Assembly: GCA_019359075.1 (NCBI GenBank)
Contig: JAHHIB010000044.1
Span: 1-64,000, forward strand
Direction: 5' to 3'
Source of the DNA: Kalymmatonema hyalinum WJT4-NPBG1
Lineage (GTDB): Bacteria > Cyanobacteriota > Cyanobacteriia > Cyanobacteriales > Nostocaceae
DNA length: 64,000 nucleotides
In this document: positions 17,626 through 25,953 of the stretch, in pieces
Layout: each line of letters begins with the position of its first letter
Position numbering within the stretch: position 1 is the stretch's first letter
Program-made: the position numbers and the translations under genes
Notes under the pieces: generated by a model
What the model was told of the DNA's origin: nothing
Seen by the model: only the letters and a program-made list of their open reading frames with translations
The model's database searches: none

Positions 17626-18085
17626 CGAACTGCATAAGTCAGTTTTAGTTGCATTTAATCATTATCAGCAGAAAGATATGAAACCATTCTCTAGCTCCCT
17701 TCTCGCATGAAGGGGGCTTATTTTTGGGCAAGGACCGGACCATAGGGCGATCGCGCGATCGCATAGTGACCAATGCCCACAGAAAAAGGTAAGGGCTTTC
17801 ACTCTCCCGCTAAGTTTCTGGTAAAAGGGAAATGTGCCAGCGAATACAATATTAATAGTTTTTGAGGTTTGTAAAAGTGATAATGGATGCAAGCTTATCG
17901 GGAAAAGAAACTCCCGTATAACTCCTAACGAATTGATTTAACATAAACTCCTTTCGCTTGGTATATGAAACAAGCACTCGTCGGCATCTAATCTGTAGAT
18001 ATAAGAACAAACACTTTCTTAGACCGGGCGTTTGCTTCCGGGTTCTTGAGCGATCGCCTTTTAATTTCTCAAGTGAGGTATTTTT
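17626..18085. other. Intergenic stretch without recognisable genes
   Basis: No gene is supported. It includes HIP1-rich sequence (GCGATCGCGCGATCGC near 17747) and the untranslated region before the 28-residue ORF. Short ORFs here lack ribosome binding sites and domain patterns. Confidence 0.4.
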
Positions 18086-18172
18086 ATGGAACGTAGTATT
18101 ACTCTTCCAATCTTTGTCGAGTCGAGTTTGTCCTTCTTTGGCTTTCTGTTACTCGTCTTTTTGTTTTTATAA
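18086..18172 (+). CDS. 28-residue single-span membrane peptide (putative)
   Basis: The ORF encodes a 28-residue peptide with a short polar start (MERSIT), an acidic residue at 12 and a strongly hydrophobic end (LSFFGFLLLVFLFL). GAGG lies seven bases before the ATG, a better ribosome binding site than most ORFs nearby. Its size resembles small photosystem or cytochrome subunits and type I toxins, but it matches none that I recognise. It lies alone in a zone of decayed genes, so chance remains possible. Confidence 0.35.
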   Translation: MERSITLPIFVESSLSFFGFLLLVFLFL

Positions 18173-18417
18173 AACTCCTTTGGTGCTTGCCATCACAACT
18201 CGCCTTAACTTGCCGCTCCTACCTGAGAAAGGCGTTACGAAAAGCACTAGCTGTTACTCTGTTGGATAGATACAACAGCCATGCTTGTGTCAGCCCTAAT
18301 AATACTCCTCATGCCCTTGGAAGTTTCTTCTCGTCAAAAAAAGTAGTCAGTTTTTTAGGCTTGTGTACTTTTTAAAGAGCGATTAGAAACTTCCTAGGTT
18401 TCTTTAATGAAGGCATT

Positions 18418-19096
18418 ATGGATTTCTTCAAAAACCTATCACTGAGATTAAAATTTTTTTTCGGGTCGCTGTTCTACTTGACCTACGCTCACTCGGCATA
18501 TCTCTACTCGCGTAAGCGCGATCGCCTTGAACGCGAGTTTGCTGTTCCACAGACAAAAGAAGGTTTTGACAAACCTGGAAAATTACTTCAGGCTGAGCCG
18601 ACAGCTAGAGGCGCTCACTTCTACTTCGAGCAAACGGAGCTTGAAATTTGTTTTTTGGCTCCCGATTTAGTCCGAGTTGACTGGTTAGGTGGCATCCCTC
18701 CTATTGGGTATGCAATCAGCCGTCAGGATTGGCAGGAAGTAGAGACGACTTTGGAAGAGACAGGGGATGCCTGGGCTGTATCGAGCAACAAACTAGCAGT
18801 CACCAGAGTAGATGGTAGTCTGAAATTCTGCAACTCGGCTCAAGCAACGCTACGGGAACAAATGCCGCCACAGCGACAAGGATGACGCCCTAGAACTAAT
18901 CGAACTAATCTGGGAACAGCTAGGGGATTATGCTTTCCCTTACAAAAATGTCCGACTGCATCTTCATGGTATTGAGGTGCAGCAAGCCTGGGTGGATGAG
19001 AAAGAGGTGACTTTTCAGACTCATTATCTCGACTGCGAGTTGTTTAGGTCAGTTCACTTTAGGGGAAAGGCAAACAGCCACCACGCCTCAAGCTGA
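18418..19096 (+). pseudogene. Glycoside hydrolase family 31 (alpha-glucosidase) relic
   Basis: The first 155 codons encode the N-terminal region of a cyanobacterial GH31 alpha-glucosidase (ARGAHFYFEQTELEICFLAP, then PPIGYAISRQDWQEVETTLE) and stop at 18885. One frame later, from 18881, a 71-codon stretch (YKNVRLHLHGIEVQQAWVDE, then HYLDCELFRSVHF) reads like the GH31 C-terminal beta domain. The entire catalytic barrel, about 500 residues, is missing between them. The gene therefore suffered a large internal deletion and is non-functional. Identification of the tail is less sure than of the head. Confidence 0.7.
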
Positions 19097-19237
19097 AGCA
19101 TCGTGTGAACTACTACCGCCACGCGAGAGAGATTTTTTGAAATTCTTAATCGCCTGAACAAGCAAATTTGGATACCCCATCAAGCGCCTTATCAATATCA
19201 AAAACATCGGCTTTTCACAACAGGAGAAGCGAGGGCA

Positions 19238-20068
19238 ATGCTGAGGCAGAACACTGACATCCGTCCACGATTAACGCGAAGGCACTTACTTGGAATGTTT
19301 TTGGCAGGCATCACTGCGGCAATGGGAGCAGCATGTACCACCAATTCTATGGAGAGAATTACATTGATGAGAACAGACAAACAAAAGAATCAGGATAGAC
19401 AGGCATCCACGAACGGACGCCTACTGGCGCGACCAACGCAGCCGACGGGAACAGCACCAGTCGGTCTGCAACCATTGGGACTTTCCGCTAAGCGCGACGG
19501 ACTCCTTTACGTGCCCAAAAACTACCAAGCTTCCAAACCCGCACCGCTGGTGGTGATGCTGCACGGCGCAGGCGGCGATGCACGCGGCGGTCTGACTCCG
19601 TTCCAAAATCTCGCCGATGCGGCTGGACTCATCCTGCTAGCACCTGCCTCGCGCCGCGAGACGTGGGATGTGCTGTTCGAGGAGTACGGACCCGATATCA
19701 CCTTCATCGACCAGGCGCTGGCGCAGACGTTCAGCCGCTACGCTGTAGACCCCACTCGCATTGCGCTCGAGGGCTTCTCGGACGGGGCTTCCTATGCGCT
19801 AAGTGTCGGCATCACCAACGGCGACCTGTTCACCCATGTCATAGCGTTCTCGCCGGGCTTTATGGCACCAGCTTCACAGGTTGGCACACCGCGCCTGTTC
19901 ATTTCGCACGGCACGCGAGACTCTGTTTTACCGATCGACGTTTGCAGCCGTAAGATAGTGCCGCAGGTGCGGCGTGCTGGCTACGACGTGCTTTATCGGG
20001 AGTTCGACGGTCCCCACACAATTCCTCCAGCGATCGTGGACTCCGCACTGGACTGGTTCACCGCGTAG
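19238..20068 (+). CDS. Lipoprotein alpha/beta hydrolase (esterase/phospholipase-like)
   Basis: The 276-residue protein has an N-terminal TRRHLLGMFLAGITAAMGAAC segment combining a twin-arginine-like start and a lipobox with Cys33, so it is probably exported and lipid-anchored. The alpha/beta hydrolase core shows the oxyanion region VVMLHGAGGDA, the nucleophile elbow GFSDG (Ser181), a late acid in SHGTRDSVLP and the histidine in DGPHTIPP. This resembles PHB-depolymerase or phospholipase/carboxylesterase families. Base composition is clearly GC-richer than its neighbours, which suggests acquisition from another genome. The substrate is unknown. Confidence 0.75.
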   Translation: MLRQNTDIRPRLTRRHLLGMFLAGITAAMGAACTTNSMERITLMRTDKQKNQDRQASTNGRLLARPTQPTGTAPVGLQPLGLSAKRDGLLYVPKNYQASKPAPLVVMLHGAGGDARGGLTPFQNLADAAGLILLAPASRRETWDVLFEEYGPDITFIDQALAQTFSRYAVDPTRIALEGFSDGASYALSVGITNGDLFTHVIAFSPGFMAPASQVGTPRLFISHGTRDSVLPIDVCSRKIVPQVRRAGYDVLYREFDGPHTIPPAIVDSALDWFTA

Positions 20069-20107
20069 CGGCTCATTACCATACAATTCTCAATTTATCA
20101 ACCCTCA

Positions 20108-20815
20108 ATGAACACAAAAGGCACTGTAGTATTCGACATTATCGGCACCTGCTTCAGTTTGGACAAGCCCCGCCAGAGATTGGTAGAGCTAGGTGCTCCC
20201 CCTCATGCTCTCCAACTCTGGTTTGCCCAAACCTTACGGGATGCCTTCGCCCTCTCCCATGCAGGTGGCTACCGACCGCTCAAGGAAGTACTAGAGGCAG
20301 AACTGCCCCGGACGCTCAAGGTGCTGGGAATTGAGGCAGATGCTGAACAGCGAAGGACGCTATCGCGTCCCGCTTCGCTAACGCATGTAGTAAACGCCTT
20401 CTCGGAACTGGAGCCACAGCCAGAGGCTTTAGAAGCTTTTCGCCTTCTAACGACAGCAGGTTGGAAGCTAGTCGCCCTCACCAATGGCAGTGAGGACTCC
20501 ACCCATAAGCTGCTAGATCGTGCCAATGCCATTGAGTACTTTGCCAACATCTTCTCCTGTGATGCGATCCAGAAGACGAAGCCGCATCCGGATGTCTACG
20601 CCTTGGCGAAGCAGGATGTTGAGGGCGATATCTGGATGGTTGCTGCTCATGCCTGGGATATTGCAGGTGCGGCCTGTGCTGGTTTGCGAACTGCTTTCAT
20701 TACTAAGGAGGAGAAGGACTACCTGGGTGTTTACCCGCAACCAGAGGTAATCGCTAGTGATTTGGTTGAAGCAGCCAACCAGATTGTGGAAGGAATGACA
20801 CCCTCGTTAAGGTGA
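20108..20815 (+). CDS. Haloacid dehalogenase, type II (HAD superfamily)
   Basis: The product has 235 residues. The nucleophile Asp10 is in VVFDIIGTCFSL, motif II is ALTNGS, the conserved lysine is in KTKPHPDVYALA and the last acidic motif appears as MVAAHAWDIAGA. That H-x-W-D form is typical of L-2-haloacid dehalogenases, which hydrolyse 2-haloacids to 2-hydroxy acids, though many cyanobacterial members have unverified substrates. It follows the esterase gene after 40 bases. A repeat-like word (GTCCCGCTTCGCTAACGC) is embedded in frame near residue 88. Confidence 0.8.
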   Translation: MNTKGTVVFDIIGTCFSLDKPRQRLVELGAPPHALQLWFAQTLRDAFALSHAGGYRPLKEVLEAELPRTLKVLGIEADAEQRRTLSRPASLTHVVNAFSELEPQPEALEAFRLLTTAGWKLVALTNGSEDSTHKLLDRANAIEYFANIFSCDAIQKTKPHPDVYALAKQDVEGDIWMVAAHAWDIAGAACAGLRTAFITKEEKDYLGVYPQPEVIASDLVEAANQIVEGMTPSLR

Positions 20816-20951
20816 ATAAGGTTCGCCTTGCCACGAATTTATAAGCACTTAAGTAGGTTGGCTTGAGGGACGAAACCCAACCTACAAAGTTAACTGGGGT
20901 GAAATACACAAGCTAGATGGTGTTGCCATGTACTTTTTCTACACTCATTCC

Positions 20952-21076
20952 GGACTTACGCAAAGTCGAGAATGTCATACTGAGCGAAACGGAGTGTAGC
21001 TAAGTATCAAGGGAGTTCTTCGTTTCGCGCTTCGCTACACTCACAATGACAGTTTTTCGTTAAAATGCGTAAGTCC
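20952..21076. mobile_element. MITE-like element with GGACTTACGCA termini
   Basis: The 125-bp element is bounded by perfect 11-bp terminal inverted repeats (GGACTTACGCA and TGCGTAAGTCC). Its interior is non-coding and partly palindromic (GAGCGAAACGGAGTGTAGC against GCTACACTC). Solo copies of the same end occur at 37950-37960 and 63298-63308. A clear target duplication is not visible. Its right end sits almost at the beginning of the AlbA_2 gene's frame. Confidence 0.65.
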
Positions 21077-21189
21077 TGAATATGTTGTTTCTTTTCGAGA
21101 ATTATAAATCCCATAGGAAAACGCTGTTTGATAACTCTAAATTTAGAACGCAATCAATCTATGCTGGGCTCTCACATCTTGATAGCGAT

Positions 21190-22176
21190 ATGACTAAACG
21201 TGAAAAGTGGACTGAAGAGGATGTTAAAAGTTTGGCATTCGAGGAGCCTGATTATTTTGAGCGAAAAGCTGGTCAACTGTTTTCTCAAAATAAAGGGGAT
21301 TTTTTATGTAAGCTTGCAAAGACAGTTTCCGCTTTTGCTAACACAGGCGGTGGTCACATACTCCTGGGAGTAAGGGATGACAATACCTTTGATGGAATGC
21401 CGCCGCAAGAAGGCAAGACAAGCATGAAAGATTGGTTAGAACAAACGATTCCTTATCTGGTTGATTATTCGCTTTCAGATTTTAGGGTACATACAGTTTT
21501 GCCGGCTGCTCAGTCATCAATCCCCACAGGACGGGTCATCATTGTTGTTGATGTAGGAGACAGTTCCTTAGCACCGCATCAGTCTAAGCGAGACAAAACA
21601 TATTACTATCGTTGTGCAGGTCGTTCCGAGCCTGCTCCCCACTTCTATCTTGAACTCCTTAGGCAACGTCTTATTCATCCTACTCTAAAGCTTGAGTTGA
21701 AAGGGTTGGAATTAGAAGACGCGTATCCTACAGAAAATGGTATTTTTCTTGAGGCCATGTTACGATTTCGGGTCAGAAATGTTGGGCGTGTAGCTGCTTA
21801 TAAGTGGGATATAATTCCTATAGGGCTATACAACTCACCTGATGATAGAGAAAGTGATTACCATATTAGTCTAAGTACTTATCCGATAAAGAAGCGCAGA
21901 ACCAGAAGCCTTCGGATAGATGACACTATTTTGCCAGAATGTGGAACAGACGAAAATACAGATTTAGGCGTTTTACTCAAACCAAAGTCACTGGCATGGG
22001 ATAAAGTGTATGCAGAGGTGCAAACTTGCATAACAAATATCAAAGTTAAGTACCGCCTTCCGACAGAAACTTCTCCTGGAGAATCTTTCGACTTTGCAAT
22101 ACAAGAGGTGGTATCTACAGAAGAGATTACCAAATTTATCATGGCAAAATGCCAAGATATGCAAGCCACCTCATAA
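21190..22176 (+). CDS. AlbA_2/Schlafen-type putative DNA-binding protein
   Basis: The product has about 328 residues. The N-terminal 150 residues carry the AlbA_2 (Schlafen-like) pattern: ERKAGQLF in place of the usual ExK start, then AKTVSAFANTGGGHILLGVR. The C-terminal half is a beta-rich domain (FRVRNVGRVAAYKWDIIPIG) without a family I recognise. Such proteins are regulators, nucleases or parts of defence islands. ATG at 21190 starts the conserved part; an in-frame ATG at 21082, next to the MITE end, would add 36 unconserved residues. Its 3' end overlaps the decayed oxidoreductase copy by six bases, convergently. Confidence 0.7.
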   Translation: MTKREKWTEEDVKSLAFEEPDYFERKAGQLFSQNKGDFLCKLAKTVSAFANTGGGHILLGVRDDNTFDGMPPQEGKTSMKDWLEQTIPYLVDYSLSDFRVHTVLPAAQSSIPTGRVIIVVDVGDSSLAPHQSKRDKTYYYRCAGRSEPAPHFYLELLRQRLIHPTLKLELKGLELEDAYPTENGIFLEAMLRFRVRNVGRVAAYKWDIIPIGLYNSPDDRESDYHISLSTYPIKKRRTRSLRIDDTILPECGTDENTDLGVLLKPKSLAWDKVYAEVQTCITNIKVKYRLPTETSPGESFDFAIQEVVSTEEITKFIMAKCQDMQATS

Positions 22177-22473
22177 ATTCATCAAACTAGCATTACTATT
22201 TTTACCCTTAAGGTGACTAAAGCCGTAATTCTTAACTTGGCTGACTGTGCCACCAACCATCACAGACCCCAATTCTACCGGAGCAGCATAAGATTCGCGA
22301 TCGCTCATGCGACCGCGCATATAGGGGTCGAGGGACAGATAGATTGTGCGGTTGAGAACTTCCCCTTCCCCTGGTTCTGGGATTGGGGTTTCGACTAGGG
22401 CGAAATCACTCTCTTTTGGTTCCCCAACTGGGCGGCTTTTGAGTAAGATTTGTTGGTTAATTGAATTAGGCAT
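22171..22473 (-). pseudogene. Truncated duplicate of the NADP-dependent oxidoreductase gene
   Basis: The first 79 codons are nearly identical to the intact oxidoreductase at 28052-29071 (MPNSINQQILLKSRPVGEPK onward, up to VSQV). After that the frame runs into unrelated sequence and stops after 21 further codons. The NADP-binding and catalytic parts are missing, so no activity is expected. It marks the left edge of a segmental duplication. Confidence 0.9.
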
Positions 22474-22631
22474 TAATGATTCCTATTTTCTGCCAATACG
22501 TTGAGTTGGTCGTGCCGCAAATGACTCTGTATATGCAGTTCCTATAACTAGGATAATCAAGGTGATGATTTGAATCAATGTTATTTGGATTACATCAAAA
22601 TTTAAGGTCTTCTGTGACTATGACTACACCA

Positions 22632-22673
22632 AATAGCCCCTAGAAGGTTTTACACAGCATTTTAGGGGCTATT
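22632..22673. promoter_or_regulatory. Hairpin in the divergent promoter region (left copy)
   Basis: AATAGCCCCTA and its perfect complement TAGGGGCTATT are 20 bases apart, between the oxidoreductase and DUF29 starts. The stem is retained in the intact copy at 29230-29271, where the loop differs by a few bases. It may be a leader structure or terminator; its role is unknown. Confidence 0.55.
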
Positions 22674-22774
22674 GATTTTATGATTGGTCACACATTCGGT
22701 TTACAAATCCAGTCCATTAAGATCGCCGAAAATCAGCCAAAATAGAAGTTGCCCAAAGTATTGAGGCACTGGAT

Positions 22775-23203
22775 ATGGAAGAATTACTAGAGTTAAAAGA
22801 TTTGTTGCTCAAAGGTGATGTACCAGGAGCGTTGGTCATCGTTGAAGAATTAGAAGAGATGAGCCGTAAGGATATAATCAAGACGATTCGTAGTTATGCC
22901 GTGATTCTGCTGTTGCATCTGATTAAACAGCAAGCAGAAAACCGCACGACTCGCTCTTGGGATGTTTCTATTCGCAATTCAGTTCGGGAAATTCAAAGGG
23001 AAAATAAGCGTCGTGAGACAGGAGGCTATTATTTAACTACTGAAGAATTGTTGGAAACCTTACAACAAGCGTACTTAAATGCCATCGATGAGGCTTCCCT
23101 AGAAGTAGAAGAAGGACGTTATCAACCAGAAGAATTAGAACAACTGGTTCATCAAGAAGAAATTATAAATCGTGCCTTGGCTTTGATTTCACCACAAGAG
23201 TAA
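22775..23203 (+). CDS. DUF29-like protein, left copy
   Basis: The 142-residue protein is helical, with the DUF29-type core AVILLLHLIKQQAENRTTRS-W-DVSIRNSVREIQRENKRR and an acidic Glu-rich end. The function of the family, abundant in cyanobacteria, is not established. It is almost identical to the copy at 29372-29800; the differences cluster in residues 16-36. The frame is intact although both flanking genes in this copy are broken. Confidence 0.7.
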   Translation: MEELLELKDLLLKGDVPGALVIVEELEEMSRKDIIKTIRSYAVILLLHLIKQQAENRTTRSWDVSIRNSVREIQRENKRRETGGYYLTTEELLETLQQAYLNAIDEASLEVEEGRYQPEELEQLVHQEEIINRALALISPQE

Positions 23204-23209
23204 AGATAA

Positions 23210-23545
23210 TTGGCTAAACAACGACTCGATACACTGTTAGTAGAACTTAATTTATGTTCTTCCCGCGCCTTAGCACAGAGGTTAATTCAGGCGGGGGAAG
23301 TAACTGTTAATGGTCAGGTGATTGATAAGCCTGGTACGGAAGTTGATGTTTCGGCGCAAATTCAGATTAAAGAGCGATCGCCCTTCTAAAGACCAAGCAG
23401 ATCCTATTTTTCAGGTGTTGCAAGCCGCCAGTGAATTGGGATGGAAGTACAAGAGTTTAACTTGGTCGCCTGGGTCGTGCTGGGAATATAGAGTATCTCT
23501 TATGGCTGGGAATCGAGAGTGAAACTCCGCCGCCTGATATAGAGA
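23210..23545 (+). pseudogene. Decayed tlyA copy
   Basis: A TTG-started frame matches the first 57 residues of the intact TlyA (AKQRLDTLLVELNL onward) and stops at 23389. The remainder resumes at codons equivalent to about residue 203 of the intact gene (SELGWKYKSLTWSPG) with further indels. About 400 bp including the methyltransferase motifs are missing, so this copy is inactive. Only the S4-like N-terminal domain could still be made. Confidence 0.88.
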
Positions 23546-23695
23546 GTGTTCACCAGATAACAATATTAGCTGCATCAAAGTTGCGATAAATTGTTTTTTG
23601 TCAATTTGTGTTTTATTTATCGGATTAACGTTTTGCTTTAGTTTTTTAAGTTGCAAAATAGAAGAACAATTTAAATATTGATGAGAAAAAATTGT

Positions 23696-23959
23696 ATGAG
23701 TACTCAAGATAAAGCACGGGAATTAATGGTTCAGCAGCGCCAGCATGACGAACACTTGCACGAGTCAATGCTCAATCGTGCTGAAGCAGCACATCCCGCA
23801 GGGACAGACGCTATGACTCAAGAAGAAGCACGGGAGTTAATGGCGCAGCAACGTCATCATGAAAAACACCTGCATGAGTCAATGCTGAACCGTGCGGAGG
23901 CTGAGGTAGGATTGCCTACTGATAACAGTGATTCTTCTCAAGAGTGTCGTCTTTATTGA
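23696..23959 (+). CDS. GifA-like protein with two tandem IF7-type segments
   Basis: The product has 87 residues. Residues 1-31 (MSTQDKARELMVQQRQHDEH then LHESMLNRAEA) and 40-70 (MTQEEARELMAQQRHHEKHL then HESMLNRAEAE) are copies of each other with a 38-residue offset. Both align with the N-terminal half of GifA (STQEKARALM, SMLERT, EIGLP). Arg8 and Arg28 of GifA are kept in both halves (8/28 and 46/66), while Arg21 is leucine in both (21/59) and several basic residues became His, Glu or Gln. The family link to glutamine synthetase inactivating factors is strong in pattern; inhibition of GlnA is uncertain. Upstream in-frame codons from 23678 exist, but ATG at 23696 matches the family start. No GTAN8TAC box is seen upstream. 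Confidence 0.75.
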   Translation: MSTQDKARELMVQQRQHDEHLHESMLNRAEAAHPAGTDAMTQEEARELMAQQRHHEKHLHESMLNRAEAEVGLPTDNSDSSQECRLY

Positions 23960-24001
23960 TCGCGCGTAAAACCTCATCCCCTTTCAACTGGTGCTTATTT
24001 A

Positions 24002-25513
24002 TCAGATGGGGTAGGTACGCGGGGTATGCTGCACGGTAATCCAGTGATCGGTGGTGAACTCCTCAATCGCCCAATTGCCACCAAAACGTCCTATCCCACT
24101 ATTCTTCTCGCCACCAAAGGGAGCATTCGGCAGGTCGTTTACCGTCTGATCGTTGATATGCGTCATCCCCGCTTGCATTAAGCGTGCGAAGCGCAGCCCG
24201 CGTCCCTCATCGCGGGTAAACACTGCACTCGATAAGCCGTACTCAGTGTCGTTCGCAACCTGCAAGGCTTCTGCTTCATCGCGGACTTTAATGATGGAGA
24301 CGATAGGTCCGAACATCTCCTCACGCGCTACCGACATCTGATTGTTGACATCGACAAAGACGTGCGGCGGTAGCATCAGTCCATCAGGGTCGCCACCGAG
24401 TAATTGACGGGCACCCTCCTGACGTGCTTGTTGAATGTGCTTGAGGTGTGAATTCAACTGAGCTTCATTGATGATAGGACCAATATCCGTATCCGGGTCG
24501 TTCGGGTCGCCCATCTTCAAATTACGGACGCGATCGACAAAGCGATCGACAAACTCGTCATAGACACGCTCATCGACGATCAGCCGATTTATACTCATGC
24601 AGATTTGACCTGAGTTCAAGAACTTACCAAACACAGCAGCGTTGACCGCCAGTTGCAGATCAGCGTCGTCTAAAACCACCTGCGGACTGTTACCGCCGAG
24701 TTCAAGCGAAGCCCGTTTCATGATCGGGCTAGTCATTGCCAGTTCCCCAATATGCCGACCGGCTTTTGTCGATCCGGTAAAGGTAATGACACGCGGGATG
24801 GGGTGGCTCACGAAGGCATCCCCAATCTCGCGGGCTGGACCTGCCACAACGCTAAGCACACCGGGGGGAAGTCCCGCTTCCTCAAAGATCTTGGCAAAGA
24901 TCAGACCACCCGTGACGGGAGTATTCGAGGGTGGTTTCAGCACGACCGCGTTGCCTAGTGCAAGGGCAGGGGCAACCGAGCGATTAGCAAGGTTGAGGGC
25001 AAAGTCCCAGGGGCTGACTACAGCTACTACACCCACGGGGCGGCGATAGACTCGGCTTTCTTTACCCGGAATATCAGAGGGGAGAATGCGCCCCTCAGCA
25101 CCATAGGGAGCCGAAACTGCCTGTTCCATCACATCACGCGCCACCTTCCATTCCAGCATTGCTTTCTTGCGCGGGCTACCCGCCTCCCGGATGGACCACG
25201 AAATAATCTCCTCACGACGGGCATCCATAATGTCAGTTGCACGACGCATGATAAGCGATCGCTCACTGGGCAATGCCTCCGCCCAGGCCACTTGAGCACG
25301 TTGAGCTTCTTGATAGGCATCTTCGAGATCGCGTTTGTCCGCCGCCGGAATTTCCATAATCACGTCTTGGCGGTACGGGTTGATGGGTCGCAATTTGTGT
25401 TCAGAGCGACCTGTGACCCAATGTCCGCCGATGAATAAGTGATCAAATCCGGTGTAGGGAGCGGGTGCATTAGAAGTTGAGTCGGTCGTTCGGTTTGGGG
25501 TCGTTGTGGTCAT
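24002..25513 (-). CDS. Aldehyde dehydrogenase family protein
   Basis: The product has 503 residues. It shows the NAD(P)-binding SPWDFALNLANRSVAPALAL and VVLKPPSNTP regions, FTGSTKAGRHIGELA, the catalytic glutamate in SLELGGNSP and the catalytic cysteine in NSGQICMS. It oxidises an aldehyde to the acid. The sequence resembles benzaldehyde/salicylaldehyde-type members, but the substrate is inference. A good AAGGAGA site lies about seven bases before the ATG. The region is GC-richer than its surroundings, consistent with a transferred gene inside the duplicated locus. Confidence 0.9.
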   Translation of the reverse strand: MTTTTPNRTTDSTSNAPAPYTGFDHLFIGGHWVTGRSEHKLRPINPYRQDVIMEIPAADKRDLEDAYQEAQRAQVAWAEALPSERSLIMRRATDIMDARREEIISWSIREAGSPRKKAMLEWKVARDVMEQAVSAPYGAEGRILPSDIPGKESRVYRRPVGVVAVVSPWDFALNLANRSVAPALALGNAVVLKPPSNTPVTGGLIFAKIFEEAGLPPGVLSVVAGPAREIGDAFVSHPIPRVITFTGSTKAGRHIGELAMTSPIMKRASLELGGNSPQVVLDDADLQLAVNAAVFGKFLNSGQICMSINRLIVDERVYDEFVDRFVDRVRNLKMGDPNDPDTDIGPIINEAQLNSHLKHIQQARQEGARQLLGGDPDGLMLPPHVFVDVNNQMSVAREEMFGPIVSIIKVRDEAEALQVANDTEYGLSSAVFTRDEGRGLRFARLMQAGMTHINDQTVNDLPNAPFGGEKNSGIGRFGGNWAIEEFTTDHWITVQHTPRTYPI

Positions 25514-25953
25514 AAAAAAGTCTCCTTATCGGTTTCAGGTTGGATACTGCCTCTCGACGCAGAGACTCAATCAGACGTATCTCACAAAAACCGAATGCGT
25601 TATGGTCTTTTGTTGTAGCTGCGATCGCGGTTCTGTTTCATCTTCCCTATGGTTAGGGCGGAAGCTCAATATTGTGTGTTCGAGGATACCTTCCTGGAGT
25701 TCTTATGACTACTTTTTAGTACGAGCGCCAATCTGGTAGGATGCGTTAGCTGTTGCAATAGAGTATATCGGGAATTGCGATCACCAAGCGTCTGTGTGAG
25801 AATCGCTGGGCGCAGATAGCATCAATTCCCTCTCATGCTTGTTGTATGACAACCCGGTAGAGGAACATGAAGTGCGATCGGCAGGGTAGTAGGGTTTTCA
25901 CCAATCATTTAGGACTGTTATAAAATAGCTAAAGTCTGCTTACTCTCGAACAG
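25514..25953. other. Intergenic region between ALDH and the AAA ATPase gene
   Basis: No gene is recognised in these 440 bases. It must contain two divergent promoters; TATAAAATAG (25919-25928) is a plausible -10 region for the ATPase operon. Confidence 0.4.

Larger units (their letters stand above)
22237..23545. repeat. Segmental duplication, decayed left copy
   Basis: This stretch is homologous, in the same orientation, to 28832-30560. It contains the oxidoreductase 5' end, the divergent promoter region, the DUF29 gene and a tlyA gene with an internal deletion of about 400 bp. Homology begins at the shared word ACTTGGCTGACTGTGCC and fades just after 23540. The non-coding part is nearly identical between copies. 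Confidence 0.9.
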
